A stretch of DNA of 46,819 nt from the NCBI GenBank assembly GCA_016210055.1, contig JACQUZ010000161.1:1-46819 (forward strand). The letters are read 5' to 3'. The notes beneath the pieces are model-generated. The model ran no database searches, was not told the origin of the DNA, and saw only the letters and a list, made by a program, of their open reading frames with translations. The position numbers and the translations under genes were made by a program. Below are positions 16,433 through 25,899 of this stretch, one piece after another. The stretch is from Deltaproteobacteria bacterium (lineage in GTDB: Bacteria > Myxococcota_A > Polyangia > Haliangiales > SHYZ01). Each line of letters opens with the position of its first letter. The stretch's first letter is position 1.

Positions 16433-17414
16433 CCGCGGGCGCCCCTCGATTGACGATGAGCATCGGCCCCGAGGTGTCGAGAGACGCCTCGCGAAACAGC
16501 GCGATGGACATCATCGGGTCCACGTGGGAGCAGCTCACGTCATGGAGGACCGGGTAGGGAGGAGCGGCTCGCAGGACATCGTCGAGGATGGCGTGCAGGC
16601 ACGCGGGGTCGTCGAGCCGCGTGCCGCTCGGTGACTTGCCGATGACCAGTCCCCGAATCCGCTCGAGCACGCCCATCTGTCCGAGCTGCGTGAGACCGCG
16701 GTGGAACGCGCCCGGGGAGGTGCCACTCGTGTCTTCGACAAAGAGCAGGTGTCCGTCGAGATCCGGGAAGTAAGGCGTGCCGGCGAGCGCGCACAGTGTT
16801 TCCAGGTTTCCCCCGGCGATGGGTCCCTCGGCCGTGCCTGGCCGGTAGACCTTCCAGCCGTCAAAGGGGCGCATGTCGCGCGGGCCATGGCCCTCCTTCA
16901 TGTACCACGCATCGTCGGCGGTGCTGTGTGGGCTGCGGTATCGGACTTCGTTTCCCGACAACACCGCCGCCAAGCCGTCGCGGGTGTAGTCGAAGAGGTT
17001 GGGGTCGCATAAGCTCGCGAACGACGGGCCGTGGATCGCGGGGACGCCGGCCAGCTTCCCGACGGCCAGAAGCAGTGCCGTGACGTCGCTGTAGCCGATG
17101 AAGACCTTGTTCGACCGCCGGATGAGGTCGTAATCGAGGTGGGGCAGGAGCTGATTGCAATTGTACCCGCCGAACACGGGCATGACCGCGAGCACCTCCG
17201 GATCGAGGAGGGCAGTGCGCAGGTCAGCGAGCCGCTCCTCGAGCGTTCCAGCGGTGTGAAAATGGCGGCGGTCGACGTTCGCGCCGATGCGGACCTGGTA
17301 GCCGAGCGCTTCGAGGTTCCGGCGGCCAATCTGCCGCAATGCCGGGGACACGTCGGCCATCGTGTTCGCAGGCGCGATCACGGCGAGGGCCCTCGGGCGA
17401 CGGGGATGCGACAT
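16419..17414 (-). CDS. S66 family serine peptidase, MccF-like
   Basis: Protein of 331 aa of the S66 family, which includes LD-carboxypeptidases of peptidoglycan recycling and MccF, the self-immunity enzyme that cleaves aminoacyl-nucleotide antibiotics such as microcin C. The Ser-Glu-His triad is Ser109 in FIGYSDVT, Glu205 in GGNLETL and His297 in CSHVDP. The segment between them (DDAWYMKEG... RPFDGWKVY) has the Trp-rich loop pattern of the MccF branch rather than the shorter LdcA type. There is no signal peptide. ATG 17414 is preferred; GTG 17432 is possible. Convergent overlap with the carrier-protein gene and closeness to three synthetase-like genes suggest self-protection, but peptidoglycan recycling remains possible. 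Confidence 0.82.
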   Translation of the reverse strand: MSHPRRPRALAVIAPANTMADVSPALRQIGRRNLEALGYQVRIGANVDRRHFHTAGTLEERLADLRTALLDPEVLAVMPVFGGYNCNQLLPHLDYDLIRRSNKVFIGYSDVTALLLAVGKLAGVPAIHGPSFASLCDPNLFDYTRDGLAAVLSGNEVRYRSPHSTADDAWYMKEGHGPRDMRPFDGWKVYRPGTAEGPIAGGNLETLCALAGTPYFPDLDGHLLFVEDTSGTSPGAFHRGLTQLGQMGVLERIRGLVIGKSPSGTRLDDPACLHAILDDVLRAAPPYPVLHDVSCSHVDPMMSIALFREASLDTSGPMLIVNRGAPAVTEI

Positions 17415-17471
17415 GGGCGGGATAGCTAGCACGCGGCTCTCGAGCCGGTCAAGGTGGGTGCCGGCGGCGGG

Positions 17472-17713
17472 GTGCAGATCCGTGACGGAGCGGCTTTACG
17501 CCAAGGCAGCGGGTGGCGCGCATGGACTTCCTTCGCGCACGAGTTCCGCAGCGCCGTAGACGGAAGCCACCAGGCAACAGGCGAGCATTGAGATCCGGAC
17601 TCCCGATGAGCGACAAGCGACGGCGCGCGAGGACTGTCCGAAGTGCGCGAAGGAAGTCCTTGCGCGCCAGGCCCCGCCGCGTAGCAGATCCGACTTCACT
17701 GAACAGCTCCCCC
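17472..17713. mobile_element. ~243-bp non-autonomous insertion element (MITE-like), copy 2
   Basis: Inverted relative to copy 1 at 10710-10953 and alike over its whole length, with several substitutions. The ends are more diverged than in copy 1. Flanks are GGCGGCGG(G) at 17463-17471 and 17714-17722, consistent with an 8-9 bp target duplication. The internal 26-bp inverted arms (GGCGCGC..GACTTCCTTCGCGCAC type) are kept with a few mismatches. It lies between the S66 gene start and the 3' end of the large kinase gene and disrupts no recognised coding region. No transposase is present. Confidence 0.82.
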
Positions 17714-17726
17714 GGCGGCGGGTGAC

Positions 17727-20700
17727 CTACCGCCGCTTCGCGCCCGGCTGCCGCTTGAGGCTCCGCACGAAATTCACGCCTTGCCAAAGCCCGCCTGCCA
17801 CGAACAGCGCCCCCATGACGGTGCCCGCGGTCCCCGCGAACCCCGCCATCAGGGCGGCGCCCGGGCCGATCCCCATGATGCTCAGGGAGAGATGCTTCAG
17901 CGCGCCCCCGGGTGCCTTGTCCACGCGGTTCTGTGACTCGACATGGGCACGAATGGCCGCTTTCCTCGAGGTTTCGGGCAGCCGCACCGGGTGAAGCCGA
18001 GACGCGGTGATCTCTGGCCCGGAAGGCTTTGCTTCGCCTGGCTGCCGAGATTGAGCATCGCTTCCCAGGCGAGCGGCCAGGTCGCTCGCCAAGTCTGGGT
18101 CGACCATGCTCGTCCGGTACACGGGGTGGGCGAGCTGGCCGCTCATGCTCGTCGGGATCTCGGGAGACACTCCTTGTGCGATGAGGGCGAGCTTGTCGAG
18201 GACTGCCGCCCGCGCCGCTCGAAACCTCTGGGTCAGCTCGGGTGCCAGGTTTCGACGAGCGGCGCACCGACGGAGGTCGCGCCACAGGTCGAGCCATGGC
18301 TCGAACTCCCCGCCGCGGCTCGCGGAAAGGGGCCAGAAAACCGATGCGTCCCCGCCCCTCAGCACGGCCTCGGCGTCCGTGAGAAGATCCTCGAGGAAGA
18401 CCCACTCGGAGTCCACCATCCAGATCTGGGCGAACTGGTCGTCGGCACCGGTGAGCACCAGGCCTCCGCCTCGTGCCACGCTCGCGGCGGTCACATAGCT
18501 GCGGTGGGGCAGGGCGCGCAGCATTTCGCCAGTCGTCGTGTCCCACAGGCGGGCCACGCAGTCGTCGCTTCCTGTCACCAGCAACCGACCGTCGGGGCCA
18601 AAGGCCACGCTGGTCACGTCGTGGGTCAGCTTGAAGAGCCGGAGGGGTTTTCCCGTCGCTGTTTCGTACAGGCGCGCTGACCGATCGTCGCCCGCCGTGG
18701 CCACGTACCGACCATCCCGGCTCATGGCCACTGCGTTGATGCGCGAGGCGTGTCCGTCTAACACGCGCACCGGAGTGCCGGAGGCAGCGTCCCAGAGCCC
18801 AGCGAGGTGATCCTCGCTGCCGCTTAGCACCAGGCGTCCATCGGGGCTAAAGGCAACAGCCGTGACGGCTTTCTGGTGGCCGGTGATGGTGGCGCACAGC
18901 TTCCCCGTGGAGAGCTCCCAGGTACGGATGGCGCGATCGTCGCTCCCAGTCACCACGATGCTGCCGTCGGGGCTGAGGGCGATCGCGCCCACCCGATCCT
19001 TGTGCGGCGAGAGGGCTCGAAGGAGCTTGCCCGAGGCGGTCTCCCACACCCGCGCGACCTTGTCGTCACTGCCGGTGACGACGAACCGACCGTCTGGGCT
19101 CATGACGCTCGCGGGGATACGCTCCGACGGAACCTGGAACGTCCTCACGATCTTGCCATTGGACGCAGACCGAAGCTGCGCTTGGTGACCGCCCGCCAGG
19201 AGCACCCGCGTGCAATCCTGCTCGAACTCGACCGACGTGACCCGGGCGCCAGTCTTGAACGACACCGTGGTCCATGCGTCCCGTACCTTCGCGCGCACGG
19301 CGATCGGGCCCAAGGATGCATTCAGCTCGCGGGTGATCTCGCTGTTGCGCTGGAACTCCGGGGATCCGGCGATCATGGCGACGATCGTGGGGTACACGCT
19401 GACGTCGTGCTCCCGCAGCTGCCGAAGGAGCTCCCGTGGCGAGTCTTCCACTTTGGGTGGTGGCGTGGAGCGCACCGGTCGCGCGTACAGGAGCCAAGGT
19501 GGGTTCGGCGCCCGGGGTGCCGTCGAGCCCCATAGGCGCACCGTGCGATCGAGGCTGGCCGTGGCCACGTGGACGCCGTCGGCGCTGAGCGCCACGCTGG
19601 TCACGGCGTCACGGTGCCCCAGAAACGTGCGCACTGGCTGGGCGCTATTCACGTCCCACATGCGTGCGGACCGATCCGCCGACCCCGTCAGGATAAACTG
19701 CCCCCCTGGTGCAAAGGCGACTGCATGCACTGCACCCGAGTGGCCCTTGTACATGTGGACCTCGCGTCCAGCCAGGTCCCACATGCGCGCAAGCCCATCG
19801 CCACCACCGGTAAGGACAAACCTCCCGTCGGGCGAAAACGCCACGCCGTTGACGGGACCCGCGTGCCCCTGCAGGGCCCGGAGCGGCTTCCCGCTCGTCG
19901 CGTCCCAGAGGCGCGCGTACATGTCTGCCGATCCGGTCACGACGAACCGCCCATCGGGGCTCGAGGCAATCGCCAGGATCGGCCCGCCGTGCCCCTCAAA
20001 CGCGCGCACGAGCTTGCCACTCGCCGCTTCCCACAAGCGCGCGACCTGGTCGCGACTCCCAGTGAGAACATGCTTGCCATCGGGCAAGAACGCCACTGAC
20101 GTGACGCGACCCCAGTCCCCTTCGAGCGTACGCACGAGCGTGCCGGTCGTGGTGTCCCAGATGCGGGCGGCACCATAGTCGCTGCCCGTCACCACCCGGG
20201 TGTTGTCCGAGGAGAACGCTACCGAGAGCGTGTTGTCGCGAGTCCACTTGAGCGTGCGCAGGAGCTTGCCGGTCGCGAAGTCCCAGATCCGCGCGGTCTC
20301 GTCGGGCTTGTCGCTGCCCGTGGCGACGAATCGCCCGTTCGGGCTTATCGCGACCGTCCACGCCCGCGCCTCCACGTCGAGCACGCGGGAGCCAAGCCGC
20401 TCGCGAAACAAGGCCACGTGCCGGTCGCCTGCGCTGGTCCGCTGGTGGGACAGGAGGTTGGCGACTTGCTCGGGAAGCGCCGCGGGTTCTGTCTCACCCG
20501 CGTTCACCGCGAGGGTCTTCCTGTTGAGCCAGCTCGAGAGCGGCGCCTGCGCCCGGGGAATCCAGGCGTCGAGGATCGCCTTGGCCTTCTCGGCCGACCC
20601 CATCACGAAATACGAGACGGCGCGGTTGTTTTCTCCCACCTCGTTCGGATCGTGCGGTGGGATTTCTCGACGGTAGGCGCTTCCAGCGACCTCGGGGAAG

Positions 20701-22730
20701 AGGTCGACCAGCTGCTTGCGAATCTCGGAGAACTCGGGGCGCGCCTGCGGCTGCTTCTTCATGCAGCGGAGCGCCAAGGCCTCGAGGGTAGGGTGGGTAC
20801 CAAGACCCCTCGCCGACGGGGGCAACGGCTCGACGTCTTCGTGGAACATCTTGAGGATTTCCACCTCGTCCCGTCGTTCCTTGCGCAGCGCCTCCTCCAG
20901 GCGAGTCGGGATCCTACCCGCATGCATCCGGAGGCACTCCTCGGTGGTCGCAAATGGGCGAGCGCCCGCGAGGAGCTCATGCAGGATCACGCCGAACGCG
21001 TACACGTCGGCGCCCTTGGCCTGCTCGCCACGCGCGCGAAAGGCTTCTGGTGCCGAGTAGGCCGCGTCATCAGGTGTGAGCTCAGTCCGCCGCCCGACGT
21101 CTGGTCCGACGAGGACGCTGTCCCCTTGTACGGTGAGGCAGCTCTTGGAGCGCAGCCCACCATGCGCCCGTCCTCGGGCATGGAGAAAATCCATGGCCAC
21201 GGCGATTTGAGTCGCGAGGTCCATGGCCCGAGGCAACGGAGGCGGGCCCGGCATGGACTTGAGCACCTGCGCGAAGGATTTCCCGGGCACGTACTGCATG
21301 AAGAACCGAGGAGCGCCAGAAACCTCGAGGGTGTAGAAGCCCGCGACGAGGTGCGGATGAACCCCCAGGTCTCGCCAGGCCTCCGTCTTGGTGAAGAACC
21401 TCTTGCGTGCCTGCTCCGTGCCGTCGGATGACGCCATGGCGAGGGGCTTCACGGCGAGCTCCATGCCGTCCCACTCCAGATCCCGCACCAGATGCACGGG
21501 CCCCGAGCTCCCCTTGGCCCAGCCGAATACCTCCCAGCGGCCATCGATAGCCTCTCCGGCGCGCCAGTCCCCCTCTTGCACTTCTTCTGTCGGGACGCTC
21601 TCCGGTGCGACGGTCTCGACCGGAGGGGCGGGCGGGTCGCTGGAGACAAGCTCCGACCGGGCGGCGAGGAGTGGCTGAGCAGGCACCTGTGGCGGCTCTG
21701 TTGCCGCATCGGCCTCGGCGGGTGGCGGCGTCACCTCATCGCCATGTTCTCGGGCGTCGCGCTCGCTTGGCTTCTCGGCCGCTGCCGCCGCTTCTTCGAG
21801 GGCGGAAAGGAATTTCTCCGCATCGTCGAACCGGTCTTCCGGCTTCTTCTCGAGGAGGCGCATCGCAAGGGCCGCGAGCTCTGTGGGAACGTTGGGCGCG
21901 TCGATGGGTGCCGGAGCGGACATGACGTGCTGCGTCACCATGTCCATGGGGTTGTCCGCCTGGAACGGCAGGCCTCCCGTTAGGAGCTCGTAGAGGATGA
22001 CCCCGAGCGAGTACAGGTCCGAGCGCCTGTCTGCCTCCAGCCCACGGGCTTGCTCGGGCGACATGTACTCCGGTGTGCCCATGATGAGGCCCGCCATCGT
22101 GAGCTGGGTCGAGCTGGCGGTATCTTGGTCCACGAGGCGGGCAATGCCGAAGTCGAGGAGCTTGGCCACCAGGGGATCGCCGTCTTCCTCGACGAGCATG
22201 ATGTTGTCTGGCTTGAGGTCCCGGTGCACCAGCCCCTTCTGGTGGGCGTGGGCCAAGCCGCGGGCAATCTGCCGCACCAAGTGCACGGCCTGTGGCACGG
22301 GGAACTGGGCGGGCTCGTCGGTGAGGAGCCTCCCCGCGATGAACTCCGTGACCAGGTAGAGCAGCCCCTTGTCGGTCTCTCCGAAGTCCACCACCGCAAC
22401 GATGTTCCGGTGAGATAGCCGGCTCTGAGCTAGGGCTTCTCGATGGAAGCGCTCGACCATCCTTCGGTCACCTGCAAGCTCACCGAAGAGCACCTTGAGC
22501 GCAAAGAACTTCCCCAGCGTCTTGTGCCGGCATCGATATACCTGCCCCATGCCACCGCCACCCAATCGCGCGAGCACCTCGTAGCGGTTGGCCACGACCA
22601 TGTCGAGGAGTGGGTCGCGATCGCCGTTGAGGATGTCCGCGCCGTCCCGCGGGCATTTCTCCATGCCGCTCGTGAACGTGGCGCCACAGTGGGAGCAATA
22701 CCGACCTATTCCAGTTGCCGTGCCGGACAT
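17727..22730 (-). CDS. giant Ser/Thr kinase: zinc-ribbon, kinase, pseudokinase, two WD40 propellers, C-terminal membrane segment
   Basis: Protein of 1667 aa. In order: a zinc-ribbon-like start (YCSHCG...CPRDG, 11-30); an active kinase domain (about 50-310) with GGGGMGQVY, Lys79, HRDLKPDN (Asp171) and DFG 193-195; a Pro/Glu linker; a second kinase-like domain (about 395-690) in which HRD is replaced by AHGGL and DFG by DVG, so a pseudokinase; a first propeller of seven WD repeats (about 760-1060); a linker of ~80 aa; a second propeller of seven repeats (about 1140-1440); a helical region; and a C-terminal glycine-rich hydrophobic stretch (GIGPGAALMAGFAGTAGTV) likely in the membrane. Myxobacteria use such kinases as signalling scaffolds. 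The start is ATG 22730, before the zinc ribbon. No ligand can be deduced. Confidence 0.93.
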   Translation of the reverse strand: MSGTATGIGRYCSHCGATFTSGMEKCPRDGADILNGDRDPLLDMVVANRYEVLARLGGGGMGQVYRCRHKTLGKFFALKVLFGELAGDRRMVERFHREALAQSRLSHRNIVAVVDFGETDKGLLYLVTEFIAGRLLTDEPAQFPVPQAVHLVRQIARGLAHAHQKGLVHRDLKPDNIMLVEEDGDPLVAKLLDFGIARLVDQDTASSTQLTMAGLIMGTPEYMSPEQARGLEADRRSDLYSLGVILYELLTGGLPFQADNPMDMVTQHVMSAPAPIDAPNVPTELAALAMRLLEKKPEDRFDDAEKFLSALEEAAAAAEKPSERDAREHGDEVTPPPAEADAATEPPQVPAQPLLAARSELVSSDPPAPPVETVAPESVPTEEVQEGDWRAGEAIDGRWEVFGWAKGSSGPVHLVRDLEWDGMELAVKPLAMASSDGTEQARKRFFTKTEAWRDLGVHPHLVAGFYTLEVSGAPRFFMQYVPGKSFAQVLKSMPGPPPLPRAMDLATQIAVAMDFLHARGRAHGGLRSKSCLTVQGDSVLVGPDVGRRTELTPDDAAYSAPEAFRARGEQAKGADVYAFGVILHELLAGARPFATTEECLRMHAGRIPTRLEEALRKERRDEVEILKMFHEDVEPLPPSARGLGTHPTLEALALRCMKKQPQARPEFSEIRKQLVDLFPEVAGSAYRREIPPHDPNEVGENNRAVSYFVMGSAEKAKAILDAWIPRAQAPLSSWLNRKTLAVNAGETEPAALPEQVANLLSHQRTSAGDRHVALFRERLGSRVLDVEARAWTVAISPNGRFVATGSDKPDETARIWDFATGKLLRTLKWTRDNTLSVAFSSDNTRVVTGSDYGAARIWDTTTGTLVRTLEGDWGRVTSVAFLPDGKHVLTGSRDQVARLWEAASGKLVRAFEGHGGPILAIASSPDGRFVVTGSADMYARLWDATSGKPLRALQGHAGPVNGVAFSPDGRFVLTGGGDGLARMWDLAGREVHMYKGHSGAVHAVAFAPGGQFILTGSADRSARMWDVNSAQPVRTFLGHRDAVTSVALSADGVHVATASLDRTVRLWGSTAPRAPNPPWLLYARPVRSTPPPKVEDSPRELLRQLREHDVSVYPTIVAMIAGSPEFQRNSEITRELNASLGPIAVRAKVRDAWTTVSFKTGARVTSVEFEQDCTRVLLAGGHQAQLRSASNGKIVRTFQVPSERIPASVMSPDGRFVVTGSDDKVARVWETASGKLLRALSPHKDRVGAIALSPDGSIVVTGSDDRAIRTWELSTGKLCATITGHQKAVTAVAFSPDGRLVLSGSEDHLAGLWDAASGTPVRVLDGHASRINAVAMSRDGRYVATAGDDRSARLYETATGKPLRLFKLTHDVTSVAFGPDGRLLVTGSDDCVARLWDTTTGEMLRALPHRSYVTAASVARGGGLVLTGADDQFAQIWMVDSEWVFLEDLLTDAEAVLRGGDASVFWPLSASRGGEFEPWLDLWRDLRRCAARRNLAPELTQRFRAARAAVLDKLALIAQGVSPEIPTSMSGQLAHPVYRTSMVDPDLASDLAARLGSDAQSRQPGEAKPSGPEITASRLHPVRLPETSRKAAIRAHVESQNRVDKAPGGALKHLSLSIMGIGPGAALMAGFAGTAGTVMGALFVAGGLWQGVNFVRSLKRQPGAKRR

Positions 22731-22858
22731 GGGTGCTTGTGTCGAGTGCAGGAAATCCCGCTCCAGGCTACCTGGTTCGATTCGGCTGGTAAAGCGCGGG
22801 TTTTAGCCCCAAGGGGTAAGAGCGCAAAACGAATCTAGTCCTGCGTCCAGGAAGCGGA

Positions 22859-22864
22859 TAAAAT
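22859..22864 (+). promoter_or_regulatory. candidate -10 element
   Basis: TAAAAT (5 of 6 matches to TATAAT) lies about 47 bp before the REC-histidine kinase start, in the 180-bp gap between divergent genes. No good -35 is visible upstream. The rest of the gap (22731-22910) holds no other clear signal. Confidence 0.3.
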
Positions 22865-22910
22865 AAACAGGACGGTTCTCAATTCAGGCGTTTGCCCGGT
22901 TACGTGGTTC

Positions 22911-24032
22911 ATGGGGGAGATGGGGGCGATAAGCGGCACGCGTGGGCACCCTCAAGGGGAGGCTCGAATATTGGTCGTCGATGACGATCCAGATATCCGG
23001 GCCGTGCTCGAGAAGTGCCTGGCGTCAGAGGGGCACGTGGTGGCCTTAGCCGAAAGCGGGAGCCGCGCGCTCGAGCTCCTAGAGTGCTCAATCCCCGACA
23101 TCATCATTCTCGATGTCCTCATGCCGCAAATGGACGGCTTTGCGACCTGCGAGCGCATCAAGAGCCGGTTTGCCGCCGAGAACATGCCCATGCTGGTGTT
23201 CATGACTGCCTTGGGCGACCACGATTCGATGCAGCGTGCCTACCAGCTGAGTACCGACGAGTTCCTCGTCAAGCCTTTTAGGCGGGAGGAGCTCCTTCTT
23301 CGCATCGGTTCGTTGCTGCGGATTCGCAGGCTCAAGCAGGAGCTCGTCGCCAAGTATGAAGGCGCATGCCTTCAAAACGCCGCCTTGCTCCACGCCAAGA
23401 AGGAGGCCGAGGCGCTCCTCAGGATCGTCATGCACGACTTGGCGGGGCCACTCGGGGTTATCCTCTTGAATGCCGAGTACTTGATTCGGGAGAGCTCTTT
23501 TCCCGAGGACGCGAAGAACGTGGCACGGGACATCGTGAGCTGCACGTCTTCCATGCAGCGCACCATTGCCAATCAATTGGACCTGCTCCGCGCCAATCGC
23601 GGGGAGCTGACGGTCCATCCGTTCCCGGCCGACATCACGCCCATCTTTGCAGAAGCAGCAGAAGAGATCTCGCGTCGGGCCCGCTTTCGCAGGCCCAGGG
23701 TGCGACTCGACGTGCCTTCGCCGGCACCCAGCGTGCCGGCGGACGTGGAGCTCCTAAAGCGCGTCCTCGCGACGCTCCTCGACAACGCGGTCAAGCACTC
23801 TGCTGTCGGGGGGGAAATCGTCCTGGGCGTGCGCGCGCTCGAGGGGGGGGGGGCCGAGGTTCGGGTTCAAGACGAGGGTCCGCCCATCCCCGAAGGGAGC
23901 CTCAAGAAGATCGAGGGGCGCGACCTCGCTTTTTGTCGGTTAATCGCAGAGGCCCACGGGGGTAGGATGCGCATCCAAGAAATCCAGCCTCGCGGCAAGG
24001 CGCTCTGCATTGAACTTCCGGGTATCGAATGA
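22911..24032 (+). CDS. REC-histidine kinase hybrid (cytoplasmic)
   Basis: Protein of 373 aa. An N-terminal receiver domain (about 17-138) has phospho-acceptor Asp68 in IIILDVLMPQ and the conserved Lys in LVKPF. A coiled linker leads to a DHp region with phospho-His175 in VMHDLAGPLG, and a C-terminal HATPase domain has N-box LLDNAVKHS and G1 box VQDEGPP. The glycine-rich G2 box is reduced (EGRDLAFCRLI), which may lower ATP turnover. There are no membrane segments, so the signal enters through the receiver. ATG 22920 is an alternative start behind GGGGGAG. The stop overlaps the next gene (ATGA), so the two products probably work together. Confidence 0.9.
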   Translation: MGEMGAISGTRGHPQGEARILVVDDDPDIRAVLEKCLASEGHVVALAESGSRALELLECSIPDIIILDVLMPQMDGFATCERIKSRFAAENMPMLVFMTALGDHDSMQRAYQLSTDEFLVKPFRREELLLRIGSLLRIRRLKQELVAKYEGACLQNAALLHAKKEAEALLRIVMHDLAGPLGVILLNAEYLIRESSFPEDAKNVARDIVSCTSSMQRTIANQLDLLRANRGELTVHPFPADITPIFAEAAEEISRRARFRRPRVRLDVPSPAPSVPADVELLKRVLATLLDNAVKHSAVGGEIVLGVRALEGGGAEVRVQDEGPPIPEGSLKKIEGRDLAFCRLIAEAHGGRMRIQEIQPRGKALCIELPGIE

Positions 24033-25282
24033 GCGAGACTCCAGAGCGGCGCCCCAAGCTCCTCTATGTCGATGACGACTTCGAGGCCCACTACGCCTTC
24101 ACGCGCGCCGTTGGCGACGCGTACGAGCTCGTCACGGCCATGGACGCGCAAGAGGGTCTCGCCGTGTGCTCCAGGGAGGGGCCTTTCTGGGCCGTGGTCT
24201 CGGACCTGCGAATGCCTGGACTGGACGGCGTGGCCTTCCTTGCACAGGTTCGAGCCCACTGGCCGACCACGGTTCGCGTGCTCTTCACTGGTGTCCCCGA
24301 TATCCCCGCGGCCATTAGCGCGGTGAACGACGGGTTCATCTTCCGCTTCATTACCAAGCCCTGCCCGACCGAGCTTCTTCTCAAGACCCTAGAGGCCTCT
24401 ACCGAGCAATACCGCCTCCTCATCGCCGAAAAGGAGCTCCTCGAGCGAACGCTCCTCGGTAGCGTCAAGTTGATGAGCGACGTGCTCTCCGTCGCCAACC
24501 CCGCCGCGTTTGGCCGCGCCTCGCGGGTGAGGCAAATGGTGAGCGAGACCCTCATGTTCATCGGGTCGAAGAACAAGCCGGCAGCGCCGGCCGCCCAGGC
24601 CGCAGCATATGGCGCGAAGAAGCCACAGGCAGACAAGCCGTCGCTCCCTGGTCCTGACAACCCGCGATGGGAGGTAGAAGTCGCGTCCGTGCTTTCTCAG
24701 CTTGGAGCCGTCAGCTTGCCTGCCCAGGTCGCGGAGAAGCTCTACTTTGGCAAGCCAATGGTGGCCAACGAAAAGGCCATGGCCGATCGCGTGCCCGTGG
24801 TCGCCTCCCGGTTGGTCGGGAACATCCCCAGGCTCGACAAGGTGAAGCAGATCCTGCTCTACCAAAGCAAGCAGTATGACGGCGCTGGCCTCCCCCCCGA
24901 CGACGTGAAGGGCGACGCCATCCCCTACGGCTCACGGCTGATCAAGATCGTCGTGGACTACGACAACCTCACGTCCCAAGGGATCTCCAAGGAAGAGGCC
25001 CTCGAGTCCCTGCGCCGTCGGAATGGCTGGTACGACCGGGCCATCCTCGAGGTGTTCGCCCAGTACCTGGGCATCGACGACGAGGAGATCAAGGAAGTGA
25101 GCCTGGCCGCTCTTTCGGCTGGCATGGTGTTCGCCGAGGACGTGATCGCCAAGAACGGCGTCCTCCTCGCGGCCCACGGCCTCGAAGTCACGCCCGCCAT
25201 CATGGAGCGGGTCAACAACAGCTGGAAAGCGATTGGCCTAATGAAGCCAATCAAGGTGAAGGTGAAGCGAGTGGCGCGTTGA
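24029..25282 (+). CDS. response regulator with degenerate HD-GYP-like output domain
   Basis: Protein of 417 aa. The receiver domain (1-130) has Asp59 in VVSDLRMPG and Lys in FITKPCP. A helical Ala/Pro linker leads to a domain (about 210-350) that follows the HD-GYP outline, ending in YDGAGLPPDDVKGDAIPYGSR, but the HD metal residues are absent and GYP has become GLP. It is therefore unlikely to cleave cyclic di-GMP and may only bind it or a partner. Coupled by ATGA to the REC-histidine kinase. It ends 29 bp from the convergent CheX-CheY-CheX operon. Confidence 0.85.
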   Translation: MSETPERRPKLLYVDDDFEAHYAFTRAVGDAYELVTAMDAQEGLAVCSREGPFWAVVSDLRMPGLDGVAFLAQVRAHWPTTVRVLFTGVPDIPAAISAVNDGFIFRFITKPCPTELLLKTLEASTEQYRLLIAEKELLERTLLGSVKLMSDVLSVANPAAFGRASRVRQMVSETLMFIGSKNKPAAPAAQAAAYGAKKPQADKPSLPGPDNPRWEVEVASVLSQLGAVSLPAQVAEKLYFGKPMVANEKAMADRVPVVASRLVGNIPRLDKVKQILLYQSKQYDGAGLPPDDVKGDAIPYGSRLIKIVVDYDNLTSQGISKEEALESLRRRNGWYDRAILEVFAQYLGIDDEEIKEVSLAALSAGMVFAEDVIAKNGVLLAAHGLEVTPAIMERVNNSWKAIGLMKPIKVKVKRVAR

Positions 25283-25311
25283 TGGCATGCACTCCTGGCG
25301 TGCTCGCTCAC

Positions 25312-25899
25312 CTACTTGATCTTCGCCGCCAGCGCATCCGAAAACCAGATCTGTACCTGCCCCGCCGCCATGTTGTCCGCGTTGGCTTGCGCCGTGACCA
25401 CGAGGAGGGCGTTCCGCGGGACCTTGTCTAGGCCCCCGATCTCTTCCTTGGGGAACTGGAGGCCGGGATCCCCCGTGGCCTTGCGCAATGACTCCGCCAG
25501 CCGCCCCGTAATGACGTTGATGACCTCGCGAGCGGTCTCGGCAATAAGCCCTTCGACCTTGCCTTCCTTTGCCCGCTCGTCGAGCACCTGCCGGCCCATC
25601 ATCATCAGGATGCCGGCGCTCACGATCGCGAACCGCGCGTCGCACGCCACCGCGCACGCAAGGTTATTCGTCTGATCGAGCAAGCTCGTGAGCTGCGCGC
25701 CCGGGCCGAGCTGCGTGATCGCCTTGGCAGGAATCGTGTGCTCGGTGTTGCCATTCGGGAACTTGAACGGCTTTCCGAGGAGCATCTTCACGCTGTTCTC
25801 GATCTCGTCGAAGACCACTCCGATCTTGGAGGCTCGAGACCGGATGATCGCCGCCGAGGCGGGATTTAGTGACGAGGGGAGTGAGACCGTGAAGCTCAT
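25312..25899 (-). CDS. CheC/CheX-like phosphatase family protein
   Basis: Protein of 195 aa, cytoplasmic. It contains one CheX-like helix pattern around residues 115-137 (ETAREVINVITGRL), resembling the E..N active-site signature of CheY-P phosphatases, though less exact than in the gene at the head of this operon. Overlap with the CheY gene (ATGA) supports a shared job: controlling the phosphorylation of that regulator. No chemoreceptor, CheA or CheW is near. It could also be a non-catalytic binding partner. Family call is moderate. Confidence 0.65.
   Translation of the reverse strand: MSFTVSLPSSLNPASAAIIRSRASKIGVVFDEIENSVKMLLGKPFKFPNGNTEHTIPAKAITQLGPGAQLTSLLDQTNNLACAVACDARFAIVSAGILMMMGRQVLDERAKEGKVEGLIAETAREVINVITGRLAESLRKATGDPGLQFPKEEIGGLDKVPRNALLVVTAQANADNMAAGQVQIWFSDALAAKIK

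Noticed and set aside
17449..18546. Minus-strand open frame of 365 aa across element copy 2 and the kinase 3' end
   Set aside because: It runs out of frame through the kinase C-terminus and into the repeat element, and its Arg-rich translation has no domain.
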